Part shown: positions 20,962-30,273 of the stretch, one piece after another
How positions within the stretch are numbered: position 1 is the first letter of the stretch
Layout: every line of letters begins with the position of its first letter
Source of the DNA: an uncultured Chryseobacterium sp.
Lineage (GTDB): Bacteria > Bacteroidota > Bacteroidia > Flavobacteriales > Weeksellaceae
DNA: 64,000 nucleotides
Direction of reading: 5' to 3'
NCBI GenBank assembly: GCA_913778505.1
Contig: CAJYWD010000032.1
Span: forward strand, 1 to 64,000
Made by a program: the position numbers and the translations under genes
Notes under the pieces: generated by a model
Database searches by the model: none
What the model was told of the DNA's origin: nothing
The model's input: only the letters and a program-made list of their open reading frames with translations

Positions 20962-20992
20962 TTGATGAATGATAAATTATAATTGATAAATT

Positions 20993-21022
20993 TAAAAACC
21001 AGCATTTCTTTGCTGGTTTTTG
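20993..21022 (+). terminator. guaA terminator
   Basis: AAAAACCAGCA-tttct-TTGCTGGTTTTT. Confidence 0.85.
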
Positions 21023-21035
21023 CTTGAAGGAATAC

Positions 21036-21043
21036 TATATTTG
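21036..21043 (+). promoter_or_regulatory. Candidate -7 element TATATTTG
   Basis: TAnnTTTG 18 nt before ATG 21061. Confidence 0.35.
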
Positions 21044-21060
21044 ATTTTAAAAAAATCATA

Positions 21061-21372
21061 ATGAAAGGGAATAATGAGGAATCGCAAATTCATTCTAACT
21101 ACAAAAAAGCAGCAGATTTAATTTATCTTTCTGGTGCTTTAGGAATTGGGATTTTGATTTGGAAGTCCGATACTTTGGATAATGGATTGAAAATATTTAT
21201 TGCTTCAACTTCTTTAGGTTTTGTTTTCATACTTGGTTATTTTGTAAGTAAGGGTATAGAATGGATTAAGTACGTCCTTGCTGTGCTTCTTTTTTTTGGA
21301 ATAGCAGGATTGCCTTTTATCTTCCAGAATCTTAAGAATGATTTAATCTTAGGAATAGTTAATGTTGCGTAA
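21061..21372 (+). CDS. Small hypothetical membrane protein
   Basis: 103 aa ORF with about three hydrophobic segments. Confidence 0.6.
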   Translation: MKGNNEESQIHSNYKKAADLIYLSGALGIGILIWKSDTLDNGLKIFIASTSLGFVFILGYFVSKGIEWIKYVLAVLLFFGIAGLPFIFQNLKNDLILGIVNVA

Positions 21373-21454
21373 ACTATTTTACAGACTTGGGCTGCATTTC
21401 TACTATTTAAAGTTCCCAAAGAGTTAACATTGTAGATAGTTGAAATTTTTATAC

Positions 21455-21487
21455 AAAAAAGACCTAATCAAATCTGAATAGGTCTTT
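21455..21487 (-). terminator. Terminator of minus-strand FMN glutamate-synthase-like gene
   Basis: AAAGACCTA...TAGGTCTTTTTT on minus strand. Confidence 0.75.
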
Positions 21488-21509
21488 CATTTTATTGATA
21501 GTCAAATGA

Positions 21510-23021
21510 TTATCTCTTCCTAACATTCTCCAGAATATCAGGAAAATAAGTGTCAGAAAGATGTTCGAACTCATCACCTCTCATAAACATTGATGCATCC
21601 ACTTGGTCGTAAGATTCTCTTCCTGCTGCGGCAATCAACTCATTGCAGGTGTGTAAAGTATTTTTGTGAAACTGATAAACACGTTCGGTTTTATCATTGG
21701 TGTCCAATCCTTTGATGAGCATTTTGTCTTGGGTTGCCACTCCTGTTGGGCAAGTATTGGCATTGCATCGCAGCGCCTGAATACAGCCCAGGGAAAACAT
21801 AAATCCTCTGGCATTGTTACAAAGGTCTGCACCCATGGCAATGGCTCTTAGAATATCCAAAGATGTCAAAACTTTTCCGCTGGCAATGATTTTTAATTTG
21901 TCTCTTAATTCATAATTGATCAAAGTCTTATTCACAAAAATCAATGCAGGTTCCAATGGCATGCCGACACCGTCCGAGAATTCTGGTGGCGCAGCGCCGG
22001 TTCCGCCTTCCGCACCGTCTATGGTGATGAAATCCGGATAAATATTCAGGACGTTCATTTGTTCGCAGATGTCTTCAAACTCTTTAGTGTCGCCGATGCA
22101 CAGCTTGAATCCAACGGGTTTTCCGCCAGAAAGTTCACGCAATTGGTCTACAAATTCCAGCAAACCAGCGGCATCAGAAAATGCGCTGTGAGAAGGTGGC
22201 GAAAGAATTGTCACTCCCGGCGGCACGTGACGGATTTTGGCAATCTCGGGCGTGTTTTTCACAGCTGGCAATACGCCACCGTGACCAGGCTTCGCACCTT
22301 GAGACAATTTGATCTCGATCATTTTCACATTCTCCAGCGTCGCATATTTTGTGAACAGTTCCGGGCTGAAGTTTCCGCTCTCATCACGACAGCCAAAATA
22401 ACCTGTTCCAATCTGCCACACCAAATCGCCGCCTTGCAGATGGTGCGGCGAAATGCCTCCTTCACCTGTGTTATGATAAAAGTTTCCTTTTTTGGCACCG
22501 CGGTTCAGCGCCATCTGAGCACGGTCGCTCAGGGCGCCAAAACTCATCGCCGAAATGTTGAGAAGGGAGGCGTAATAAGGCTGTCTGCAATTCTTGCCAA
22601 TCCATACTCTCGGTAATTCTTCTTTAGGATGTTTGGCGTATATAGAATGTTTGATGCCCTCATATTTCCGATGATTGATTTCCAGCTGAGTTCCGAATGG
22701 CACGGTGTCGCTCAGGTTTTTTGACCTTCTGTAAACAGCAGACCGCTGATTTCTCGGGAAAGGTTTACCGTCCGTCTCGCGCTCAATAAAATACTGCTGA
22801 ATTTCCGGTGAGATCTCCTCAAAGAAATAGCGGAAGTAGCCGAGAACCGGAAAGTTCCTCAGAATGGCATGCTTGGTTTGATACGTATTGTAGATACCGA
22901 CAATGTACAAGAAAGTCAGGAAAATTGGAATCCAGTAATGCGCTTTTATCAATAGTGCCGTTGTCCAGGTCACAATCAGAACCACTATGCCCCAAATGAT
23001 GAATTGTTTTCTCATAGTCAA
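21510..23021 (-). CDS. FMN-binding glutamate synthase family protein
   Basis: GEGGISPHHLQGGDLVWQIGTGYFGCRD, KLSQGAKPGHGGVLP, ITIDGAEGGTGAAPPEF, CNANTCPTGVATQD. Confidence 0.92.
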   Translation of the reverse strand: MTMRKQFIIWGIVVLIVTWTTALLIKAHYWIPIFLTFLYIVGIYNTYQTKHAILRNFPVLGYFRYFFEEISPEIQQYFIERETDGKPFPRNQRSAVYRRSKNLSDTVPFGTQLEINHRKYEGIKHSIYAKHPKEELPRVWIGKNCRQPYYASLLNISAMSFGALSDRAQMALNRGAKKGNFYHNTGEGGISPHHLQGGDLVWQIGTGYFGCRDESGNFSPELFTKYATLENVKMIEIKLSQGAKPGHGGVLPAVKNTPEIAKIRHVPPGVTILSPPSHSAFSDAAGLLEFVDQLRELSGGKPVGFKLCIGDTKEFEDICEQMNVLNIYPDFITIDGAEGGTGAAPPEFSDGVGMPLEPALIFVNKTLINYELRDKLKIIASGKVLTSLDILRAIAMGADLCNNARGFMFSLGCIQALRCNANTCPTGVATQDKMLIKGLDTNDKTERVYQFHKNTLHTCNELIAAAGRESYDQVDASMFMRGDEFEHLSDTYFPDILENVRKR

Positions 23022-23103
23022 TTTTGTGTAGGGTGTTAAAACAAAACCATCTCAAACCTTGATTTGAAATGGCTTTTTATAAGGAAATAAAGTTACTGAA
23101 ATA

Positions 23104-24732
23104 TTAATTAACAGCCTTGACTTTGATATAATAATTTTTATCAAACTCTACAGGCTTGTCAGATTTCAAAGTCGTGGTCTGGTTTTGTTCTGTTGGTTTT
23201 AATTCCTGTCCATCAGCTAATCGGATTGGAAGTTTAAGGTTCGGAACAACATTCGTCCATTTGTAAGTCAACTGATTGCCGTTTTGCTTGTATTCCAAAG
23301 TCGGAATTTTTACCGTTCTCAGATATTGGTCAAAAATCGATTGCAAATCGATGCCTGATTTTTGGATGAAATAATCTTCTATTTGTTTCGTAGTAACGGT
23401 TTGATGATAAAAATCCTTGTTCATTCCTCGTAATATCTGGCGGAATTTTTCATCATCGTTAATAACCTGACGAATCGTATGAATCATATTGGCACCTTTA
23501 GGATACATATCACCACTGCCTTCATTGCGGATGCCATACGAGCCGATAATTGGCTTATCATTCTGGATATTTTGCCTTAAACCCTGAACATAACGGTCGC
23601 CCTCGGCTTTACCATAATTGTAATCTACGAAGATCGGTTCGGAATAAGTCGTAAAACTCTCGTGAATCCACATATCGGCCTGGTCTTTTGCTGTGATGTT
23701 GTTCGCAAACCATTCGTGGCCGGACTCATGGATGATGATATAGTCCCATTTCAGCCCGATTCCGGTTCCCGAAAGGTCTCTCCCGAGATAACCATTTTGG
23801 TACTTGTTACCGTAGGCCACATTGCTCTGATGTTCCATTCCAAGATGTGGCGATTCCACGATTTTGTAAGAATCTTCATAAAAAGGGTAAGGCCCAAACC
23901 AATATTCAAAGGCTTTCAGCATTGGCTTGGCTTGCTGAAATTGTTTTTTGGCTTTGTCAAGATTATAATCTAAGACCCAATAATCCAGGTCAAGTTTTCC
24001 TTTTTCGCCGTTAAAAGTGTCTTTAAAATTCACATATTTTCCGATGGAAGGGATGATAGAATAATCGTTGATTGGATTTTTCACTTCCCAAAGCCAGGAT
24101 TTTTTATCGCCAAGATTTCCTTCTTTGATTAATCTTCCGTTGCCAACGCCCACCAAATCTTTTGGCGTAATGATTTTGAAAGTGATGCCATTCTCCGGTT
24201 CATCGCTCCAGATGTCTTTTACAGGAAGCCAGATGCTGGCACCAATTCCTTCGTCCGCAGCGGTCATCCAGGGATTTCCATTTTTATCCTTAGTGAAAAT
24301 CCAACCGCCGTCCCAGGGTGCATGTTTGGCAATCAGCGGATTTCCGGAATAATCAATATCAATCGTATATTTTTCGCCTTTTCTGAAGTTCTTTTTCGTA
24401 GATAAGAAAATAAAATCGCCATCAGTCTTTTTTCCGGCAATAGGAAAGCTTGCCGAGATTTTGTCCGCTTTCATCGGTTGTTGCAAATCGATTTGAAACG
24501 TTGGGTTTTTGATGTCTTTTTCAATCGTCAGGCTGATTTTATTGCTACCTTTGATACTTTTGGTTCCGAAATCCGGCTCCACAACAATATCATATTTTTT
24601 GACATCCCAAAAGTTCCTGAATTCTGTATTAGAACCCTTCAGCGTATCGGTTTTGGTTGGATTGGCATCCTCAAACATCTGAGCTTGAGAAACTCCGGAG
24701 ATTAATATAGCAAGCAGTAAGATTTTTTTCAT
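23104..24732 (-). CDS. M1 family metallopeptidase, secreted
   Basis: Signal peptide; HESGHEWFANNITAKDQADMWIHESFTTY (HExxH...E). Confidence 0.9.
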   Translation of the reverse strand: MKKILLLAILISGVSQAQMFEDANPTKTDTLKGSNTEFRNFWDVKKYDIVVEPDFGTKSIKGSNKISLTIEKDIKNPTFQIDLQQPMKADKISASFPIAGKKTDGDFIFLSTKKNFRKGEKYTIDIDYSGNPLIAKHAPWDGGWIFTKDKNGNPWMTAADEGIGASIWLPVKDIWSDEPENGITFKIITPKDLVGVGNGRLIKEGNLGDKKSWLWEVKNPINDYSIIPSIGKYVNFKDTFNGEKGKLDLDYWVLDYNLDKAKKQFQQAKPMLKAFEYWFGPYPFYEDSYKIVESPHLGMEHQSNVAYGNKYQNGYLGRDLSGTGIGLKWDYIIIHESGHEWFANNITAKDQADMWIHESFTTYSEPIFVDYNYGKAEGDRYVQGLRQNIQNDKPIIGSYGIRNEGSGDMYPKGANMIHTIRQVINDDEKFRQILRGMNKDFYHQTVTTKQIEDYFIQKSGIDLQSIFDQYLRTVKIPTLEYKQNGNQLTYKWTNVVPNLKLPIRLADGQELKPTEQNQTTTLKSDKPVEFDKNYYIKVKAVN

Positions 24733-24812
24733 TTTTAATTTTCTTTAGAATTAGTTTCAAATTGGAAACAAAACGTTACAAAATTAAATAAAAGTATTAT
24801 ACAAAATCATTA

Positions 24813-24893
24813 TTAGGAGCTATATCCCGCTATCCGCTATATCTTTTTTTTTTGGCAAAAAAAGAAAAAGGATGCCGCTGCTATGGGGCTATG
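24813..24893 (+). repeat. Family P palindromic element, copy 3 (compact)
   Basis: ttaggagctatatcccgctatccgctatatcttttttttt...aaaaaggatgccgctgctatggggcta. Confidence 0.7.
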
Positions 24894-24950
24894 GATTTTG
24901 TCAGTCAATCAACTTTTTGTCGACATTGTTTGATTTTGAGATAAAATTAA

Positions 24951-25005
24951 AACCCTTTCAGAAATCGAAGATTTGGCTTGGCCAATTTCAAACTCTGAAA
25001 GGGTT
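24951..25005 (-). terminator. 12-bp inverted repeat downstream of dusB, possible minus-strand terminator
   Basis: AACCCTTTCAGA...TCTGAAAGGGTT; T-rich on the minus side. Confidence 0.45.
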
Positions 25006-25023
25006 AAAATATTATTCATTGAG

Positions 25024-25090
25024 AAGCTCCGTAGGAGCGAAATGTTTGTAGCAAATGAGTCCGTAGGGAATGTCAAGCTCCGTAGGAGCG
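25024..25090. repeat. Repeated short palindrome GCTCCGTAGGAGC
   Basis: Perfect copies at 25026-25038 and 25077-25089 with degenerate gtccgtaggga between. Confidence 0.65.
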
Positions 25091-25101
25091 ATACTTCTAG
25101 C

Positions 25102-26091
25102 TTAAATTACATTTTCCTGATAAAAATGCTTCGTCTCTTCAATAATTTCATCAATTTGTTCAAGCGTCAAAGCCTGAAGAAACTTGGTCTTAAATTCTTT
25201 AAAATGAGGAATTCCACGGAAATAATTGCTGTAATGCTGGCGCATCTCCACGATTCCCGGACGTTCACCTTTCCATTCTACAGACCAAAGCGCATGGTTT
25301 TTCACCGCTTCCAGTCTTTCGGCAATCGTTGGCTCAGGAAGAATTTCTCCGGTCTCGAAAAAATGCTTGATTTCGTTAAAAATCCAGGGATAACCAATCG
25401 CTCCACGACCAATCATGATGCCGTCGCAGTTGTATTTATTTTTATATTCCAAAGCTTTTTCGGGAGAATCTACATCGCCGTTTCCAAAAATCGGAATTTC
25501 GATATTCGGATTATTTTTGATTCTTGAGATGTGTTCCCAGTCTGCCTGACCTTTGTACATTTGAGCCCGCGTTCTGGCGTGGATGGTCAAGGCTTTGATG
25601 CCTGTATCTTGCAATCTTTCGGCAACTTTATCAATATTGATGCTGCTATCGTCCCAGCCCAATCTGGTTTTTACAGTAACAGGCAAATGGGTAGAACTCA
25701 CAACCGCTTTCGTCAATCGAACCATTAAATCAATGTCTTTCAAAACCCCGGCTCCGGCTCCTTTGCAAACCACTTTTTTCACGGGACAACCAAAATTAAT
25801 ATCCACCAAATCCGGCTCTACGGTCTCCACAATTCTTGCCGACATCGCCATGGCTTCCTCATCGCCACCAAATATCTGGATCCCGACAGGTCTTTCGTAA
25901 TCGAAAATATCAAGCTTCTTGCGGCTCTTAATTGCGTCACGAATCAGTCCTTCCGAAGAAATAAACTCGGAGTACATCAGGTCTGCGCCGTGCATTTTGC
26001 ACAATTTCCGGAAAGGTGGGTCACTTACATCTTCCATTGGCGCCAGCAAAAGCGGAAAGTCAGGAAGTTCTATGTTGCCAATTTTTACCAT
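25102..26091 (-). CDS. dusB: tRNA-dihydrouridine synthase
   Basis: LLAPMEDVSDPPFRKLCKMHGADLMYSEFIS, DINFGCPVKKVVCKGAGA, FGNGDVDSPEKALEYKNKYNCDGIMIGRGAIGYPWIF. Confidence 0.93.
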   Translation of the reverse strand: MVKIGNIELPDFPLLLAPMEDVSDPPFRKLCKMHGADLMYSEFISSEGLIRDAIKSRKKLDIFDYERPVGIQIFGGDEEAMAMSARIVETVEPDLVDINFGCPVKKVVCKGAGAGVLKDIDLMVRLTKAVVSSTHLPVTVKTRLGWDDSSINIDKVAERLQDTGIKALTIHARTRAQMYKGQADWEHISRIKNNPNIEIPIFGNGDVDSPEKALEYKNKYNCDGIMIGRGAIGYPWIFNEIKHFFETGEILPEPTIAERLEAVKNHALWSVEWKGERPGIVEMRQHYSNYFRGIPHFKEFKTKFLQALTLEQIDEIIEETKHFYQENVI

Positions 26092-26175
26092 TCTGCAAAG
26101 ATAATCATTCCTGCAATTTCTTATTTAAATTCAGTCTTAATTCCTTATTCGGTAAATTTGTAGGATAATCAAAAT

Positions 26176-26280
26176 AAATGAAATCGCCATTAACCAATTT
26201 GCAAAAAAACACCAACGAAGATTAACTTTGTTCAGTTCGGGCAAGCTCTCGTGTTGGCGACAATTTGTGACCATTAAAAA
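26176..26280 (+). repeat. ~105-bp intergenic element, copy B
   Basis: About 80% identical by eye to 2636-2737, no obvious gaps. Confidence 0.75.
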
Positions 26281-26287
26281 ATTAAAT

Positions 26288-26668
26288 ATGAAAAGACTAT
26301 TTCTGGCGTTTGCTCTGGCTTCAATTGTGGCTTGCTCCAAAACTGATAATTCTGGAAACAAAGATGTTCTGAAAGAAGAACCCGAAGCTGTGCCAAAAGT
26401 TGTAACCGACCCAATTGCAGAAGGAAAGTCACTTATTGAAGGCGCAGATTGTTTAGGATGTCATAATATGGACGAACGGATGATTGGCCCGTCATACAAA
26501 GAAGTGGCAGCGAAATATGAAAATACACCAGAAAATGTGGAAATGTTGGCGGCTAAAATCATTAAAGGAAGCTCAGGTATTTGGGGCGATGTTCCGATGC
26601 CTGCTCACAATGGAATGAGCAAAGACAATGCGAAGTTTATGGCGCAATACATTTTGTCCTCGAAATAG
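26288..26668 (+). CDS. Lipoprotein c-type cytochrome
   Basis: Lipoprotein signal (MKRLFLAFALASIVACSK), heme motif CLGCH; ATG 26288 preferred. Confidence 0.85.
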   Translation: MKRLFLAFALASIVACSKTDNSGNKDVLKEEPEAVPKVVTDPIAEGKSLIEGADCLGCHNMDERMIGPSYKEVAAKYENTPENVEMLAAKIIKGSSGIWGDVPMPAHNGMSKDNAKFMAQYILSSK

Positions 26669-26694
26669 ATATCATTGTTAAAAGAATAAGTTAT

Positions 26695-26719
26695 AGGCAG
26701 TTTTTCAACTGTCTTTTTT
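26695..26719 (+). terminator. Terminator after cytochrome gene
   Basis: GGCAGT...ACTGTC followed by TTTTTT. Confidence 0.6.
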
Positions 26720-26770
26720 GTTGATATCTCTTTTGGGGAAAATGACTATCTTTTCAAAAATAAAAATCCA

Positions 26771-28909
26771 ATGAAGTCTATTTTATATTCTGCTATGTTG
26801 TTTTCCACATCGCTATGTGCGCAGGAACATCTCTATGATTATACTTTTTTCACGAACAGTTTGATGAAAGATAATTTCTTTTATGGAAATGTAAAATATT
26901 CAGGTTCAGCTTCTGTGAAAAATCAGAATAATAAATTGCTGGTAGATAAAAATGAGTTCCATTCTCCTGGAAATTCCCTTTTACTGGATTATAGAAATGC
27001 CAAAGACGGAAAATGGGAAGCATCAGTAGAATATGAAGATGTAAGAGGAAAGGATTTCTTTACCAAAGCTAATTTCCTGAGTTTTTGGATTAAATCTGAG
27101 AAAAATAATTCTAATATTCTACCAGCTGTAAAACTTCAAAAAACTGACGGAAGCTTTTCCAAACCGATAAAGCTTAATCTGACGAAAAAAAATCAATGGG
27201 AAAATGTATTGATTGATATTTCAAGTTTGGATACTTCGGTAAAAGATAACCCGAAATCAGTCAAAGCAATTGTTTTTTCTCAAGCGGAAAATTCGGATTC
27301 GAATAACAAAATTTGGTTGGATGATATTGCTTTCATCGATTCAAAAGACAAGAAAACGATTGCTGAGACTGCTAAAATTTCAGTGGCGAAAGGTTATATG
27401 AAACACGTGGATTTGAAATGGAATACAATCTCTGGCAATAACATCAGATATGTAAAAATCTACCGTTCGGAAAATGGAAAAGAGTTTAAACCAGTCGGTA
27501 TTCAGGATGCTTATATCGATAGATTTGCAGATTTTACTAATGAAACAGGAAAGAAATATTCCTATAAAATCAGTTTCCTGGACCAACTTTTTAATGAATC
27601 AAAATTATCAGAAATCGTCTCTGCAGAAACTAAAAATATGTCGGATGAAGAATTGATGACGATGGTTCAGGAAGCGTCTTTCAATTATTATTGGGATGGC
27701 GCAGAACCGGAAAGTGGTTTGTCAAAAGAAAATACCAACGGAAGACAGAATATGATTGCAACCGGCGCTTCGGGTTTCGGAATTATGGCGCTGATTGCAG
27801 GAACCGAACGTGGATTTATTACAAGAAAAGAATCTGTTGAACGATTTACAAAAATTGTAAATTTCATAGAAAAAGCCGACAAGTATCACGGTGCAGTCGC
27901 CCATTTCATCGATGGAAAAACAGGGAAAACCGAACCTTTTTTCGGAAAGAGAGATAACGGAGCAGATTTGGTGGAAACATCGTTTTTCGTTCAGGGATTG
28001 TTGGCAGCCCATCAATATTTTAATAAAGACAATGCTGAAGAAAAAAATATCAGACAAAAAATTGACAAATTCTGGAAAGGAATAGAGTGGGATTGGTTCA
28101 AGCAAACGCAAGATAGCAAATATCTATATTGGCACTGGTCGCCTGACCAAGGTTGGGTAATTAACCATAATCTGATTGGCTGGAACGAGACGATGGTCAC
28201 TTATCTGATGGCAATCGCTTCGCCGACACATTCTGTTCCGGCGAGTATGTATTATTCAGGTTGGGCAAGTCAGGATAAATTGGCACAGGATTACCGTAAA
28301 GATTGGGGAAAGTCTGATGAAGGTGCAATGTACACCAACGGCAATACTTATTACGGAATCAAACTGGATGTTGGCGTGAACAAAGGCGGACCGCTGTTTT
28401 TCGCACATTATTCTTTTATGGGTTATGACCCGCACGGATTGACGGACAGATACACCAACTATTTCAAAAACAATCAGAATATTGCTAAAATTAATTACCT
28501 GTATTGTGTTGAAAATCCGAAAAAACAAAAGGGTTATGGTAAAGACGGTTGGGGTTTAACAGCTTCCGATGGACCAAATGGTTATAATCCTGATGAGCCT
28601 GTGGAAAGAGAAGATACAGGAAAATTGACTCCGACTGGCGCAATTGCATCTTTCCCATACACACCAACGGAATCGATGGCGGTTTTGAAAAATTTCTACC
28701 TCAATTACGGCGATTTTCTTTGGGGAGAATATGGTTTCCGGGATTCATTTGATTTGAATAACAATTGGTGTTCGCCAATTTTTATGGGACTGAATCAGGC
28801 GCCAATGACCGTGATGATGGAAAATCACAGAACGGGCTTAATTTGGAATTTATTTATGAGTCATCCTAACGTGAAAGCCGGAATCGAAAAATTGAACAAA
28901 GAGAAATAA
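26771..28909 (+). CDS. Secreted glucoamylase-family protein (glycoamylase/GH144-like)
   Basis: C-terminal part with NGRQNMIATGASGFGIMALIAGTERGFITR, HFIDGKTGKTEPF, DNGADLVETSFFVQGLLAAHQYF. Confidence 0.8.
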   Translation: MKSILYSAMLFSTSLCAQEHLYDYTFFTNSLMKDNFFYGNVKYSGSASVKNQNNKLLVDKNEFHSPGNSLLLDYRNAKDGKWEASVEYEDVRGKDFFTKANFLSFWIKSEKNNSNILPAVKLQKTDGSFSKPIKLNLTKKNQWENVLIDISSLDTSVKDNPKSVKAIVFSQAENSDSNNKIWLDDIAFIDSKDKKTIAETAKISVAKGYMKHVDLKWNTISGNNIRYVKIYRSENGKEFKPVGIQDAYIDRFADFTNETGKKYSYKISFLDQLFNESKLSEIVSAETKNMSDEELMTMVQEASFNYYWDGAEPESGLSKENTNGRQNMIATGASGFGIMALIAGTERGFITRKESVERFTKIVNFIEKADKYHGAVAHFIDGKTGKTEPFFGKRDNGADLVETSFFVQGLLAAHQYFNKDNAEEKNIRQKIDKFWKGIEWDWFKQTQDSKYLYWHWSPDQGWVINHNLIGWNETMVTYLMAIASPTHSVPASMYYSGWASQDKLAQDYRKDWGKSDEGAMYTNGNTYYGIKLDVGVNKGGPLFFAHYSFMGYDPHGLTDRYTNYFKNNQNIAKINYLYCVENPKKQKGYGKDGWGLTASDGPNGYNPDEPVEREDTGKLTPTGAIASFPYTPTESMAVLKNFYLNYGDFLWGEYGFRDSFDLNNNWCSPIFMGLNQAPMTVMMENHRTGLIWNLFMSHPNVKAGIEKLNKEK

Positions 28910-29845
28910 ATGTCAGAAAAATCCAGCTTACATCCAAGAAATCTCCATCGCAATTCTTACGATTTTGAAGAATTAATTTCTGTTGTTCCAGAGTTGAAAC
29001 ATTACGTTTTCAAAAATGATTACGATACTTTGACGATTAATTTCAGCATCCCAAAAGCCGTTAGATTGCTGAACAAAGCCTTGCTTCTTAAATATTACAA
29101 CGTCAGGGATTGGGATATTCCGGAAGGCAATCTTTGTCCACCGATTCCGGGCAGAGCAGATTATGTTCATTATTTGGCGGATTTGTTGGCGGAAGATAAT
29201 GGCGAAATCCCAAAAGGAAATTCGGTGAAAGGTTTAGATATAGGAACGGGAGCCAATCTCGTTTATCCGTTGATTGCGAATCATTCTTATGGCTGGGAAA
29301 TGACTGGAACAGACATTAATCAGGATTCTTTGGAGAATGCTCAAAAGATTTTGGAAAGTAATCCTGATTTTAAAGAAAATATCCAACTGAAACTTCAACC
29401 TCAAACAGATTTGATTTTTAAAAACATCATTTCAAAAGACGAGAAGTTCACATTTTCGATGTGCAATCCACCGTTCCACGATTCCGAAGAATCAGCTTTA
29501 CAAGGTAATCGGAGAAAGAATAACAATCTCAGAAAATCAAAAACTCAGAAACCTAATCTTAATTTCAGTGGACAACACTCCGAATTGTGGTGCGAAGGTG
29601 GCGAAATGGCTTTCATCAAAAAAATGATTAATGAAAGTGTAGAATTTTCCTCCAACGTTCTTTGGTTCACAAGTTTGGTTTCCAAAAAGGATAATCTTCA
29701 TCAGTTGACTACACTTCTGAAAAACCTCAAAGTGCCCGAATTCAAAACAATTGATATGGCGCAAGGGCAGAAAATCAGCAGGATTTTGGCTTGGACGTTT
29801 ATTCCGAAAGAAAATAGGAAAGATTGGTTTTCTAGTTTTAAGTAA
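28910..29845 (+). CDS. rlmF: 23S rRNA (adenine(1618)-N(6))-methyltransferase
   Basis: LHPRNLHRNSYDFEEL, GLDIGTGANLVYPLI, MCNPPFHDSEESA. Confidence 0.92.
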   Translation: MSEKSSLHPRNLHRNSYDFEELISVVPELKHYVFKNDYDTLTINFSIPKAVRLLNKALLLKYYNVRDWDIPEGNLCPPIPGRADYVHYLADLLAEDNGEIPKGNSVKGLDIGTGANLVYPLIANHSYGWEMTGTDINQDSLENAQKILESNPDFKENIQLKLQPQTDLIFKNIISKDEKFTFSMCNPPFHDSEESALQGNRRKNNNLRKSKTQKPNLNFSGQHSELWCEGGEMAFIKKMINESVEFSSNVLWFTSLVSKKDNLHQLTTLLKNLKVPEFKTIDMAQGQKISRILAWTFIPKENRKDWFSSFK

Positions 29846-29851
29846 TAATTT

Positions 29852-29976
29852 TTAGGGCAGCTTAATCCGCCTTCCGTTCCCGCTTTTTTCTGTCATTGCG
29901 AACGAAGTGAAGCAATCTGTTGAACTCTAGCACAATCGCAATAACAAAAAAAGAGCTCCACTCAAGTCGGGCTGCA
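29852..29976 (+). repeat. Family P palindromic element, copy 4
   Basis: gggcagcttaatccgccttccgttcccgctttttt...aaaaaaagagctccactcaagtcgggctgc; terminal GCAGC/GCTGC. Confidence 0.75.
29891..29946. repeat. Inverted repeat nested in loop of family P copy 4
   Basis: TGTCATTGCGA...TCGCAATAACA (one mismatch in arms). Confidence 0.65.
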
Positions 29977-30017
29977 GATTGAACATATAATCAAATTTTC
30001 TGTAAAACTTCACGATT

Positions 30018-30065
30018 TGTCATTCCGTAGGAATCTATGTTGTTGAGATTCCTACAGAATGACAA
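30018..30065 (+). repeat. Family Q inverted repeat, copy 2
   Basis: tgtcattccgtaggaatct...agattcctacagaatgaca. Confidence 0.75.
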
Positions 30066-30111
30066 GATTGTATTGAAAATGAATCTGCAAAATCAGCTTA
30101 ATCAGCGAGAA

Positions 30112-30202
30112 ACCTAAAACCTTAGCTGAGCAAAGCGCCTTTGCGAACCTTAAGATAGCTTCAATAATTTTAAAGATCTTTGCGTTCTTTGCGTTTAAAT
30201 GA
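30112..30202 (+). repeat. Family R ctttgcg repeat, copy 2
   Basis: gagcaaagcgcctttgcgaacctt...atctttgcgttctttgcgttt. Confidence 0.55.
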
Positions 30203-30242
30203 CTCATCAAAATTTAACTTCCGCAACCAATTTAAAAATCAC

Positions 30243-30250
30243 TATTTTTG
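30243..30250 (+). promoter_or_regulatory. Candidate -7 element TATTTTTG upstream of lysS
   Basis: TAnnTTTG 24 nt before ATG. Confidence 0.4.
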
Positions 30251-30273
30251 CAGTTCGAAAAAATTGAATTAAA

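Noticed and set aside
21510-23021. Partial duplication of gltB
   Set aside because: Complete member of the stand-alone FMN-binding glutamate-synthase-like family with its own N-terminal TM segments, not a gltB fragment
26137-26361. 74-aa minus ORF over the 105-bp repeat B
   Set aside because: The equivalent frame in copy A has an internal stop; overlaps the cytochrome start; no independent support
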